Assembly: GCA_003833135.1 (NCBI GenBank) | Contig: QZLH01000297.1 | Location: 1 to 19,687 of the forward strand | DNA: 19,687 bases | DNA from: Oehlia diaphana | Lineage: Eukaryota > Glomeromycota > Glomeromycetes > Glomerales > Glomeraceae | Direction: 5' to 3' | Shown here: positions 1 to 9,226 of the stretch, one piece after another | Layout: every line of letters begins with the position of its first letter | How positions within the stretch are numbered: the first letter of the stretch is position 1 | Notes under the pieces: generated by a model | What the model saw: only the letters and a program-made list of their open reading frames with translations | Database searches by the model: none | What the model was told of the DNA's origin: nothing | Program-made: the position numbers and the translations under genes

Positions 1-1054
1 ATTTTAAAGTTGCTCTTTCTACTAATTGGATTACAAAAAAGGATAATATGATTATGTTTAACAAACCAAATATTACTCCAACTGTTTTTCATATGATTTT
101 GAAGTGAGAATTTTTTTTTTATTTATAAATTTTTGAAATTTAAATTTATTAACTTATTCTAAATATAAATAATTTTTTATTAGATATATTTACACTGATG
201 AACTTGATTTAACTAAACAATCAGGTGAAAATATTCTTGGTTTGCTAGTTGCATCTGATGAATTACTTCTTGAAGAATTATTTGGACATGTTAGAGATTA
301 TTTAATCGAAAAGCAAACCAAATGGGTTCATGAAAATTTTGTTCTTGTTCTTAATGTTGTGTTTAGACTTGATAATTGCAAGAAATTGCAAGATTATTGT
401 CTTAAATCTATCTGCAAAAATCCTCTACCATTTTTTTCTTCAAAAATCTTTACTTCAATAAATAAGGAAATACTTTTTGACTTGCTTGAAAGAGATGACT
501 TACAAATTAAAGTGAAATAGGAAAAATTGAGTCAAATATCATCAAACCAATACTTGCAAAATTAATAGTTAATTGGATTTGAAATGATCAATCGTATAGG
601 TTTAAACTTATTTATCGTGGTAGTCGTGATGGAATTAGTAATAAATCATTCAGAGAAAAATGTAAAGGTCGAATAGAAAGTTTAGTTTTAATTAAAGTTA
701 AAGATACAAATAAAGTTTTTGGTGGATATAGTTCTATCGGGGTTTGTTCATTGAGAGATGATTTTACTGTTGATAATAATAGTTTTCGATTTTATAATTC
801 ATCAAATAATTTTATTTTCTCATTTGAAAATAGTGAAGATACTCAACATATGAAAATAAGCCGAGTAGTAAATCAATCTCAAGCCATATTTGATATTGAT
901 TGTAGTGGGTTCAATTTTGGTTGGGGTTCATTATCTATGAATAAATATATATTTACATGCTAATAATCATAGCAATAATTATGAAAATAATTTAAAAACT
1001 GATACATTTTATACTATTGAAGAAGTTGAAATCTTTAATATATTCAATCACTAA
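1..1054 (+). pseudogene. Decayed BTB-BACK-TLDc gene, 3' part (5' end outside the window)
   Basis: The translation follows the intact gene at 17669-19162 closely. Of the first 34 residues (from FKVALSTNWITKK) 25 match. An intron at 104-183 (GTGAG...TTAG, 80 nt) sits at exactly the same place as the intron of the intact gene, after 'ILK' and before 'YIYT'. The end of BTB and the start of BACK then read openly (DELLLEEL, LVLN, FFSSK). Four lesions follow. About 92 codons, covering the rest of BACK and the BACK-TLDc linker, are missing near 511-517, with a -1 frame change and a stop at 518-520. A TGA lies at 580-582 after 'VNWI'. A small deletion removes part of the linker before 'LIYRG'. A frameshift lies near 950, after which the last 30 or so codons run to TAA at 1052. 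The TLDc core (FGGYSSIG, FIFSFEN, MKISRV, SGFNFGWGSLSM) is still recognisable. In the family BTB mediates oligomerisation or Cul3 binding. This copy cannot encode a full protein. Confidence 0.88.
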
Positions 1055-1839
1055 TTTTTTATTAACAAATAAATTATAAATTATGGGATAAAAACATCGA
1101 TCTCTCCGTAAGTGTGACTGATATGTTAATAACTGTACTATTATCCATATATATAAATAAACAGAACGAATTAAGTATTTTATTTAACATAATAGTTAAC
1201 ATAATTTGTTACGGTATTATCATGAATACTATAAATATCTAGCTGGAATAATATTTTAGTATTTTAATATATTATCCTTATGATAATTCTTTGACGAATT
1301 ATGACCAATGCATTTCATGATCGCTTTACTTTAAAATTTGTTTCTAAATTCTCTATGTAAATATTATTCATTGTATAAAGTTCAATTTTTGCTAATTTAA
1401 TTATTTATTGCGGATTGTAGAAACAAAAATAATCACGTGTAAAAATAATAAATAATCTCTCCATTAATTTCCCTATAACCTTTTATATTCCTTTTTTCCT
1501 TATTATATTTAACTTATCCAATAACGTAAATATATTTCATTAAAAACGTTAAATCATTTATAAGTTTAACATTCATTACTATTTTTATTACTTTTTTTCA
1601 TAACATATTTGATATAATAATTCCTTTAGTGTAATTGAAAATTTCGATTTTCCTGATAAATTTTTAACTGTTTCGATTTTTTCTTCTGATACTATTTATT
1701 TCCTTCAATTTTTCTCACTTTCTTCTTGAAGATTTTTCTCCATATTTTATTTCATCCTGTACCTTTATTTCATATCCTTCAAAGATTTCTTCAAATATTT
1801 TATCATATATGTATTCGATAAGATTAATCAATATATACT
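1055..1839. other. A+T-rich spacer, no gene seen
   Basis: No reading frame with family features and no RNA gene were found. Long runs of T- and A-rich low-complexity sequence dominate. The one distinct site is a CACGTG palindrome at 1434-1439, one of seven in the window. Confidence 0.6.
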
Positions 1840-2086
1840 TGTTATTCCATGGGTATCAATGAATAACTGAAATATTCACCGATGCCTTGGGGGCCCCCGA
1901 AGGGAGGGGAGCATCGGTGTATATGGAGTATTTATTAGATACCCATGGAATAACAGGTTTATCTCATTGTGTATATTGTGTATGGCGTATACACCGATGG
2001 ATTTTATACTTTTTTATACTTTTTTTATACCAGTGGAATAATTTACAAAAAAATCCATCGGTGTATACATAATACCGATGGGATAA
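1840..2086. repeat. Nested palindromic repeat element (two adjacent hairpins)
   Basis: Two perfect inverted repeats lie side by side. The first has 18-bp arms at 1840-1857 and 1938-1955 (TGTTATTCCATGGGTATC and its complement). Inside it is a second stem, CACCGATGC at 1877-1885 against GCATCGGTG at 1911-1919, with GGGGGCCCCC (1889-1898) near its centre. The second hairpin has 19-bp arms at 1987-2005 and 2050-2068 (GTATACACCGATGGATTTT and its complement). A 15-bp motif, ATACCNRTGGRATAA, occurs four times: 1842-1856 (reversed), 1939-1953, 2027-2041 and 2072-2086. ACCGATG occurs five times, counting both orientations. The G+C-rich core stands out from the surrounding sequence. A non-autonomous palindromic mobile element is the likeliest reading. 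No clear target-site duplication was found. Confidence 0.8.
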
Positions 2087-2450
2087 ATTCGTAAAATTTC
2101 ATTTATTAATTTCTTATGATTTTTCATCGATTCTTAATCCTTTATATATTAAACTTATTATTTCCTTAAGTAGTCAAAATTTTGTAAATATTTTATCCCA
2201 AATTACATCATATTATTTTACATCAAATTTTGAATTATTAATTCACTGTTCTTTTGTATAGACAAATATCACTTTTTATTAATATTCATTATTATAATTT
2301 TCCATACTTGTTCAAACTTAACTATTATCAACTCCATAAAATTTTGTATCATTTCATTTTATATACCAATTTTGAAACATTGCCCTCCTATGATAAAATT
2401 TCCTTTTCCTTTCTTATTAATCTTTTCTTGGTTTTCTTTAATTTTTTCAA
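2087..2450. other. A+T-rich spacer, no gene seen
   Basis: T-rich low-complexity sequence. An open frame on the plus strand (2254-2496) encodes only F/L/Y/I-rich peptide and is the complement of A-rich sequence, so it is not treated as a gene. Confidence 0.5.
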
Positions 2451-2810
2451 TCAATTGTCATTTTTCCATTTTTTATTTTGTTTATTTAATCCATAACCAT
2501 CTTTGATTCGTTGTTTAAATATTTTTTCTTTTCCCAAAATAATCTTTTTCCGTTTCTTTCCATATATTCTATAATCACCTTTAATATCATAAAATTTATT
2601 ATTATGTAATTTATTTGTTACATCATTTATAATATTCTCCCATTCACATTCATAAAATAATTCTTTTATTTTATTTAAACATTCTTGAACTTTCTTTATA
2701 TCCCCTTTTATCGCATATTCATACGATAAATCTTCATAATATTCTAATTCATTTTTTGGAAACCAATTAAAATAATTTATTTTAACACATTCAAATCCTT
2801 CAAAATTCAT
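2451..2810 (-). CDS. Small hypothetical protein (119 aa), possible helical repeat
   Basis: I do not recognise this gene. The frame opens with ATG at 2808-2810 and runs 119 codons to TGA without interruption, which is long for sequence this A+T-rich. The composition looks protein-like: an amphipathic helical stretch around residues 28-66 (EYAIKGDIKKVQECLNKIKE, then a second helix with ECEWENIINDV) followed by a very basic Lys-rich tail. The two helices look faintly like a TPR-type helical hairpin, but that is a guess from amphipathicity. There is no signal peptide or membrane segment. It stands alone with no neighbour within 1 kb, and may be a fragment of a larger spliced gene. A chance reading frame cannot be excluded. 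Confidence 0.4.
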   Translation of the reverse strand: MNFEGFECVKINYFNWFPKNELEYYEDLSYEYAIKGDIKKVQECLNKIKELFYECEWENIINDVTNKLHNNKFYDIKGDYRIYGKKRKKIILGKEKIFKQRIKDGYGLNKQNKKWKNDN

Positions 2811-3647
2811 GAAATAAATGTTCGTTTGAAATAAAAATTAATAAGAAGGAAAAGGTTTAAAAGTACCTTTGTAATGAATAAACTTATTATTAGGAACAGG
2901 GTTTAAAAGAAAGGTCAAATTAGGTATTAATTGAATTATATTCAGAGGGATATAATTTATTAATATAAGATTTTGAGGAATCTATAAAATCGGTCAAAAT
3001 TTTTATTATATAAAGGATTGGAAAAGATAGTGATCAAGTGAAAAATGAAATAATACAATTTAATTATTTTTAAAATAGTAAAGTTAGGCATTATTGGTCA
3101 TCTTATCATAAATATTAATGATTATGACTCATTATAAAAAAAAAAAAGAATTATGATGGATTAGTTAATCAAGGTTTAAAATTATATATCTTATTAAACA
3201 TTAATAATTATGACTCATTCTAAGTTAGATGGGAATTCTAAATAATACTGAAACATTATAAATCATGTGATTTTGGATAATTATAAAAACATTTGTTATA
3301 GATTTTTTCATTACATGAAGTCTTTGTCATAAGGCTAATTTAATAAAAATTTAATCAGAACTTTTATTTTTGATTACCTATTTCACTTTCATAGAAATTT
3401 TATCTGCTTTTTTTACAAGGATTTAATATTTTTTTTGCATATGTGCCCTCCCTTTTGGCTATTTAAAACACTAAAAGGTTTGTTGGCTGCCAAACATATT
3501 AAAATATAAAAGCACAATTCAAACTGTTTAGGTTAAAGGTCTAACGCCCCACCTTAGGTTAAAGACGCTCAGATTTTTTTCGTAACTGTAGGCGTAGTAA
3601 CACGTGATTAGTTTGTAAACAGACTCTACACGTGACTTTAGAGTAGT
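2811..3647. other. Non-coding spacer with a degenerate direct repeat
   Basis: A direct repeat of about 22 bp (ATATTAATGATTATGACTCATT-like) is at 3112-3133 and 3198-3219 with two mismatches. A short repeat, TTAGGTTAAAG, occurs near 3527 and 3552. Two CACGTG sites lie at 3601-3606 and 3629-3634. From about 3480 the base composition is less A+T-rich than before, and this persists to about 5400. No gene was seen. Confidence 0.5.
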
Positions 3648-3849
3648 TTCGATCCGGATGGGTTTTTAACGGATCAATCCGCAGTTTACTACAGTTTGGC
3701 ATCGGTTCATTTGAGTTGGAGTTATAAGTTTGGCTAAAATTAATAAAATTCGTAGAAGAATAATTTTTTTAAATCTGACAAAAAGTATAGTTTGACAAAA
3801 ATAATAGAAAATGTAGTGATGCTAATCAACGGATCAATCCGGATCGAAG
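3648..3849. repeat. 0.2-kb unit bounded by a 12-bp inverted repeat
   Basis: TTCGATCCGGAT at 3648-3659 is matched by its exact complement ATCCGGATCGAA at 3837-3848. Just inside each end is the same-orientation 13-mer ACGGATCAATCCG, at 3669-3681 and 3829-3841. This gives a 202-bp unit with inverted ends plus internal direct copies, a structure seen in small non-autonomous transposons. No coding sequence is present. No target-site duplication is obvious. Confidence 0.55.
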
Positions 3850-5333
3850 CACTAGTTTCTATTCCGGCATCTTCTAGTTAGTTTGCGGGCACTGGCATAT
3901 ACTGTAAGTGATATACTGTAAATCGGGCTTATTCTTCACGACTTCACCATTTTAACAAATCAAGATTGAGTTTTATTAAACACCTATAACTGCAAATAAA
4001 ATATTCCAAATTATGTCACACAAAATATCAGAATAATTCGAATGATAGCAACTTTACCCCGGATATTTCTAGATTAGTGCATGAGTATGTGGCAATGATA
4101 GGTGATGATATTATAACGAAAAAAAACAGACTAGAATGCTTCCGGGTTATTAATCTCCATAGGATGAGAATAATGGTATTATTTAACTTCATTTATACAT
4201 GATTATTATGACAGAATGCTGTAGATACTTTCTTCGAAACAAAAATTCTGCAATTATTTATTCGATTAGAATAGCAAGCACACGTACAAAAAATGTATAT
4301 GATGTTTCTCTATTAACCGATACTTTTTATCAATACCGTTCGTTACTATTTCCAATCAACAACTACTCAAAGAACCTTTGTAACTAGTTTATTATATAAA
4401 ATGGTTTCATTTATATCTTCAGGAGACATTTTTTTCATTTATCCATATTCCAAAGAAGACTACTATGCCCACAAAAGTTTTCCATCGTTTTGCAATATCA
4501 TTTTGATAATCAACTACGAGTCGGTTCAGCCATATCTGTTGACTGTTTGTATGTCTGCGAAGTTTATAACCGTATAATCTGTTTCCCAAGAGTTATTTGT
4601 TCACTATTCCCTTATGTGTCTGGTCACAGTTAGTGATAAATTAAGAACTCCAAAAATTTTACCTGGTAAAAGAAGCATAGAATTATAATAAATGTTGGTC
4701 AGCACCTAATAACGCGACCTCAATACTAAAAAATCAAGTTAGCGAGTTACACTAGCGCCCAAGTTCTATTCTAATAATTGTATACCTAATAATACGAATG
4801 TACTTTATGTGCTGTTTATAAAATTTCATTGATAAAAATTTTTCTAAACTTACTACAGTAGATATGGTTTTTACAATCAATTTTCTATAATCAAAATTTT
4901 AAAATTACCCTAATGACATGTAGTGGATGGTATGTGCAAAAGTAGTCGTTCATTAGACAAAAATTTAAATTTTAAAACTTACATATTTATACTGCCTATT
5001 CTTTATTGCGTATAAAAGGGAAAATTTATTCATTTTATATAAAAAATTTATTGTTAATGAGATTATGACGCACCAATAAAAGGCGTTAAAATAATGAACA
5101 AAAGCGATTTTCCACGTTATTGTTATGGAATTAGGGTTTTTGATGGCGGTTAATAAAAGAATTATTAATTTTTCTTTAACCGCTTAGTATAAGCAAGTAC
5201 AATGAATCCATAATGAGTAATAAAAGAATGATATTCCGGTTATATAGAAGGATTTTTTCACTACTGCGACAGTTATTGTAACACGCTGGAATTATTTTAA
5301 CAGTTTACAATTGAGTAATACGGTTACAGTACG
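3850..5333. other. Gene-poor region, possibly a decayed coding element
   Basis: No intact gene was seen. The sequence is less A+T-biased than the rest and holds short stop-free stretches without a start codon. The most protein-like is 4422-4592 on the minus strand (57 codons, containing 'IWLNRL' and 'AKRWKTFVG'). Another on the plus strand, about 3984-4199, contains 'SRLVHEYVAMIGDD'. Neither matches a family I can name. Together they would fit an old, mutated coding element. Confidence 0.35.
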
Positions 5334-5389
5334 TTTTCCTGAATGCCTTTTTCCTGAATATATCTTTTCCCGAAGTCATTTTGCCTGAA
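5334..5389. repeat. 15-bp degenerate tandem repeat (TTTTCCTGAA core)
   Basis: Four units of TTTTCCTGAA or close variants begin at 5334, 5349, 5365 and 5380, giving spacings of 15, 16 and 15 bp. The third unit reads TTTTCCCGAA and the fourth TTTGCCTGAA. The array is too short to say whether it is a satellite remnant or part of a mobile element. Confidence 0.7.
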
Positions 5390-5630
5390 TGCCAGATCTG
5401 GAACTGGTTCCTTTGCCACCAGACGGTTAAAATAATAACTTTACTTCCGAATTCGTTAGTTGATACAAAAATAATAAAAATGAAAAATTTTAATAATCAA
5501 TAAAAAATTTCTCTTAAAAGTTCACTATTTCTAATTGGATATTCCAATCAAATTAGATCATTTAATACATTAAATACCTAAGCTTAATAAATAATACTGC
5601 GCCATACAAATAATACTAAATTTCCATGTT

Positions 5631-6830
5631 CCGTGGATATGATACATTTACGGAAATAACACGGAATAAAAAAAAACACGGAATAAATTTTCTAGAGTTA
5701 CCAATTTGGAACTTTAGACCTTTATTTATAATTTATCAAGATAGAAAATAATATTTTGTAATTAATTAATAAAATAAAGGATGAATGGATATCCAATATT
5801 TTGCGATATCTAAAATTATTGTATGCCCCGGATAAATATTGAAATGGTTCGATTGTTCAAGCAAAAATATTGAAAAAAAATAATGCAAAGTTGAAAATGT
5901 TAAATATTTTTTAATTAAATCCGTCGATATTCAACTATTTCTATGTCATCCTTGCTTAAATTATTGTAGTAGAGAATTTTTTTTTATAATTTGAAAAATT
6001 ATCCATTAATAGTTAAAGTTTTTTTTTATGGTCATTTATGATCGTCTAGTGAATCGAAATTCCAAAATTTTTTACTAAAAGTGCTATGTACAATAACAAA
6101 ATTACCGAATTGGTCAATAATTCTATTAATCAAAGATTCTAAAACTTGTATTGAATAAATCCTGTGAAAATTTCAGAAATAGGTTACTGAACACAATTTC
6201 ATTGTGTGTCGTAACGGCGTAACGAGTAACGATAAAAAAATTTTCTTTGCAAATTCAAAAAAAAAAGAAATGTGTTATTTCCTTTATATCAGCAGTAAAT
6301 AGAAGAAATACTAATACACTTTTATGAACAAGTATCACGCGATGAATAAAGTTGCAGGATAAGATAAGAGCCTATAAATTAACCCGAATAGAAGATTTAT
6401 AGTTTAATATTTTAAACTGAATAATATTAAATTTTAAATTTTGGGAAAAAAAAACTCTCTTCGGTTGCGTCCATGACCTTTTCTTTATGAAATAAAAATA
6501 TTATTTTCTTTAACTTTTCACTTTAGCGAATACTCTTTCTTATAAATAACAAAAATACTTTTTTATTTTAGTTCATTTATTGTAGGCTCTTTTATGTTTA
6601 TTTTACGGTCGGCCATGAACGAACAAGTTCCTCCTTTGAACCTTATAGACGAGAGTTAATTTATGAGCGATAACTATAGTTTCCAAGGCCACGACCCACG
6701 TTTTATCAAGTACCACGACCCACGTTATACGAGGCCACTACAAAAGTCCAAGCCCACTGTTTGCCCTATAAAAATTTATTCCATTTTTTTTTATTCCATG
6801 TTATTTCCGTAAATGTACAATGTTTACGGA
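5631..6830. mobile_element. Putative 1.2-kb non-autonomous element with long terminal inverted repeats
   Basis: The segment at 5643-5691 (TACATTTACGGAAATAAC, then two GGAATAAA blocks separated by poly-A) is matched in inverse orientation at 6771-6817. They differ by one substitution and a 2-nt indel. Weaker similarity extends outward on both sides to a TCCGT motif (about 5630 and 6830). The roughly 1.1 kb between the arms is A+T-rich, holds no transposase-like reading frame, and includes a 24-bp direct repeat near its right arm. This fits a deleted or non-autonomous DNA transposon, but the exact ends and any target-site duplication are unresolved. A foldback arrangement of two independent repeat copies is the alternative. 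Confidence 0.55.
6689..6734. repeat. Two-copy 24-bp direct repeat
   Basis: CCACGACCCACGTT occurs at 6689-6702 and again at 6713-6726, so the period is 24 bp. The remainder of each unit (TTATCAAGTA versus ATACGAGG) has diverged. It lies just inside the right arm of the putative 1.2-kb element and is clearly less A+T-rich than its surroundings. Confidence 0.7.
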
Positions 6831-7314
6831 ATTTATAGCATAGATTTTTTACAGAAATTACGGATACAGAGAAAGAAGTCAAATAACGATCAGTTACGAG
6901 GGACGACTAATCGCGATGATTGATAACAGTGACTAAGAAGGTGGAGAAGAAAAATAAAAATAGAATATAATTAATTAAAGAATAGTAAATGGACGGGAGA
7001 AGTTTTTTTTTAATGTTTTTTAAAATAGTACGGTATAAAACAGATAAGAATATTCTATGCAATATTCCAATAAATAAGGACGTTGGCGAAGAAAGTTATA
7101 ATTATAATGAATAATGTATTTTATTATGCAGCCAAATAGGATCATGCTGTTTTTAACGTACTGATATTTTTCAGATTAAGTAGACTAAGTTAAACTTTAT
7201 TGTACAAATATCATTATAATATTACTGATATTTTTTACACATTACGTCATACGGATTAAATATCACTTATATTGCTTTTATAATTTTTATAATAAACATT
7301 ACTATAGATAAATA
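6831..7314. other. Spacer downstream of the recombinase gene, no gene seen
   Basis: Non-coding A+T-rich sequence on the 3' side of the recombinase gene. No direct repeat matching the 5' flank of that gene was found, so no element boundary can be drawn here. Confidence 0.5.
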
Positions 7315-9000
7315 TTATGCTAAATTTATTTTTCCGTTAAGCTGAGAAATTATACCACAATCAAATAACTCTTTAAAGTGATCAACATTCATCGAAATTT
7401 CTAATTGTGGATTTGTGTTAGTTAATTGTAACGGTTGTTTAATAGTATTTTGTTGATTTTCGCGAGACTTTTCAAGTAAAGCTAAAATAAATTGTAACAA
7501 AAAAAAATTATAAAAAAAATCCAATAAAATCTACACAATATTTTGTTAATAATTAATATTCTTTACCTTCTTTTGCAGTTTTAAAATTATTATCTTCTTT
7601 GTCCATTATTTGTTTATTATTTTCATTCATACATGAAATTTGAGAATTTAATATTTCTGCCGATTTTTCATCAACTGATAATAAAATGCAAATATTTAAT
7701 AAATCTTTAAAAATCAATGAATAGCAATGTCAATATACCCGAAGTCAACTGCCCATGAACTTTATTCATTAACTGTCCAACAATCTCATTTTTTTTATTA
7801 TCAGTAGGTAAAGTGTATGATGATAATCCAGCATCAGATCTATGGCGAGATATTAATTTAATATCTTCTTTTGGAATTCCCATTTTTTCACAATTTTGAA
7901 TAAGTGCACGACGTCCAGAGTGGTTAGTAATCTTCCTTCCATTAAGATTTACGCCAGTGATTTTACAAATTTCATTTAAAAAGGAATTTAATCTTTTGGA
8001 TCCTACATGATTTGGCTTATACCAGACGCCAGTTCTTAATGCTAATGTATTAATAATAAAATAAATCAATTTTTAGTGTTAATTAATATATTAATAATTT
8101 AAAATATTACCAAATTGCTCTTCAATTTCTTGAAGGTAAAAATCAGGTTCTGCACAGTGAGGACGTAATGATAAATATTGATCAATAAATGGAGTAATAT
8201 CCGGATGGCTTGGTAAAGTTAATTTATCTGCCTTTCCTCGGTTTTCAGTAAAACCACGTTGATTATTCTTAGAACAATAAATAAAAACAGTGTATCCATT
8301 ATCTTCACTTTTAACAAAATCAGTTGCATTAATTAATGTATGTTCTCCACCACGAAGTCCAAGATAAATTGCATTTATAAAGAATACTCTTCTTAACAAT
8401 CTTTCAGGCGTGGAGCCATCTAACAATCTATGATTTAAAATTTGGGTAATTTCATCAGCTTCTAATGAGTCTGATCCTTTGGTTTCACCTTTGCCATTAT
8501 TAGAAAGATATCTAATCTTTCCATCTACAACTTTTCTTATTTCTTTAAAACGAACATCATTATATAAATCAATACTTTTAATTTTTGAATTATCTTGAAG
8601 GAAGCGGTTAATAGCTGCAAAAGAAGCTCTAACAGAATTGACAGAATAGTCGGAACCATCTTTTTTGCTCATATTAGCAAAATAAGAACACAATTGTTCA
8701 ATTAAAACTTGTTCATTTTCTACTTCTTGAATTTGACCAACGCATAATTGTTCTTTTCGAAACTTCTCTAACAAACCCATCCAATTATTTGTCGCGTTGA
8801 CTGTATTTTTAACTTTTGAAAATTCACGATAAAATTCAACTTTTTCTTTTAGAGAAGCAGAAGTTTTCAAACTATCCTAAAACATAAAATATAGATATTG
8901 TTAGAAAACAAAAAAAAAGCAAAATAAAGCAAAATAAATTAAAGGTGTACAATACCTTATTTCTTTTACTTTTCAAATTTATTTGCTTCGTTTGTGACAT
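7315..9000 (-). CDS. Tyrosine recombinase, Crypton / KIAA1958-like, five exons (462 aa)
   Basis: Five exons joined at GT-AG introns keep one open frame: 9000-8956, 8876-8111, 8041-7739, 7674-7567 and 7481-7315. They total 1,389 nt, or 462 aa plus TAA. The introns are 79, 69, 64 and 85 nt. The ATG at 8998-9000 gives a basic first exon (MSQTKQINLKSKRNK). Residues 35-150 resemble an N-terminal DNA-binding (core-binding) helical domain. The catalytic domain keeps the tyrosine-recombinase set: Arg190 in 'GLRGGEH', a possible Lys218, His311-x-x-Arg314 in 'TNHSGRR', His337 in 'SRHRS', and Tyr346 nine residues on in 'GLSSY'. In the family these residues cut and rejoin DNA through a 3'-phosphotyrosine. 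Residues from about 370 are a polar tail of unknown role. Crypton transposons and the host proteins derived from them (KIAA1958, ZMYM2-4, QRICH1) share this domain. No TIRs are expected for such elements. A live transposon gene and a domesticated host gene are both possible. Confidence 0.85.
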
Positions 9001-9146
9001 TTTATTTAATATAAGTATGAAAGAAAAGAGACAGAGAATAAAATAGTTTAAAAATAGTTTAAAAATAGCTTAAAATATTATTCTCGCACTATGTATGATA
9101 TAATGATGTCATAAAAGCATGATCATCAGTGTCTACATAATAACAC
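9001..9146 (-). promoter_or_regulatory. Upstream region of the recombinase gene
   Basis: This is the 146-nt stretch between the recombinase start codon and the hairpin at 9147-9226. It contains repeated ATTTTTAAAC-type blocks (around 9045-9070) and A+T-rich sequence in which a TATA-like element could lie, but no single site can be singled out. Confidence 0.25.
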
Positions 9147-9226
9147 AGTTATTGGGTATGGTGGTTAAAATATCATCCGAACTGCTTCGCAGTTCGGTGA
9201 TATTTCAACCCCCCTACCCAATAACT
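9147..9226. repeat. 80-nt near-perfect hairpin upstream of the recombinase gene
   Basis: AGTTATTGGGTA at 9147-9158 is exactly complementary to TACCCAATAACT at 9215-9226. The inner arms continue to pair with a few mismatches (for example AAATATCA against TGATATTT), ending in CCGAACTGC / GCAGTTCGG around a very short loop. The stem is almost the full length of the element. It is more G+C-rich than its surroundings and lies 147 nt 5' of the recombinase ATG. It could be a foldback MITE, a recombinase binding site or a structured leader. The sequence alone does not decide. Confidence 0.85.

Noticed and set aside
1887..2072. 61-codon plus-strand open frame
   Set aside because: It lies wholly inside the twin-hairpin repeat and its sequence is dictated by the inverted repeats.
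2254..2496. 80-codon plus-strand frame rich in F, L, Y and I
   Set aside because: It is the complement of A-rich sequence that partly overlaps the better minus-strand frame, and has no family feature.
4199..4387. 62-codon plus-strand frame
   Set aside because: Short, no homology signal, no splice context. Chance is sufficient.
7315..9226. Drawing Crypton element boundaries around the recombinase gene
   Set aside because: No matching direct or inverted sequence was found between the 5' and 3' flanks, so no ends could be supported.
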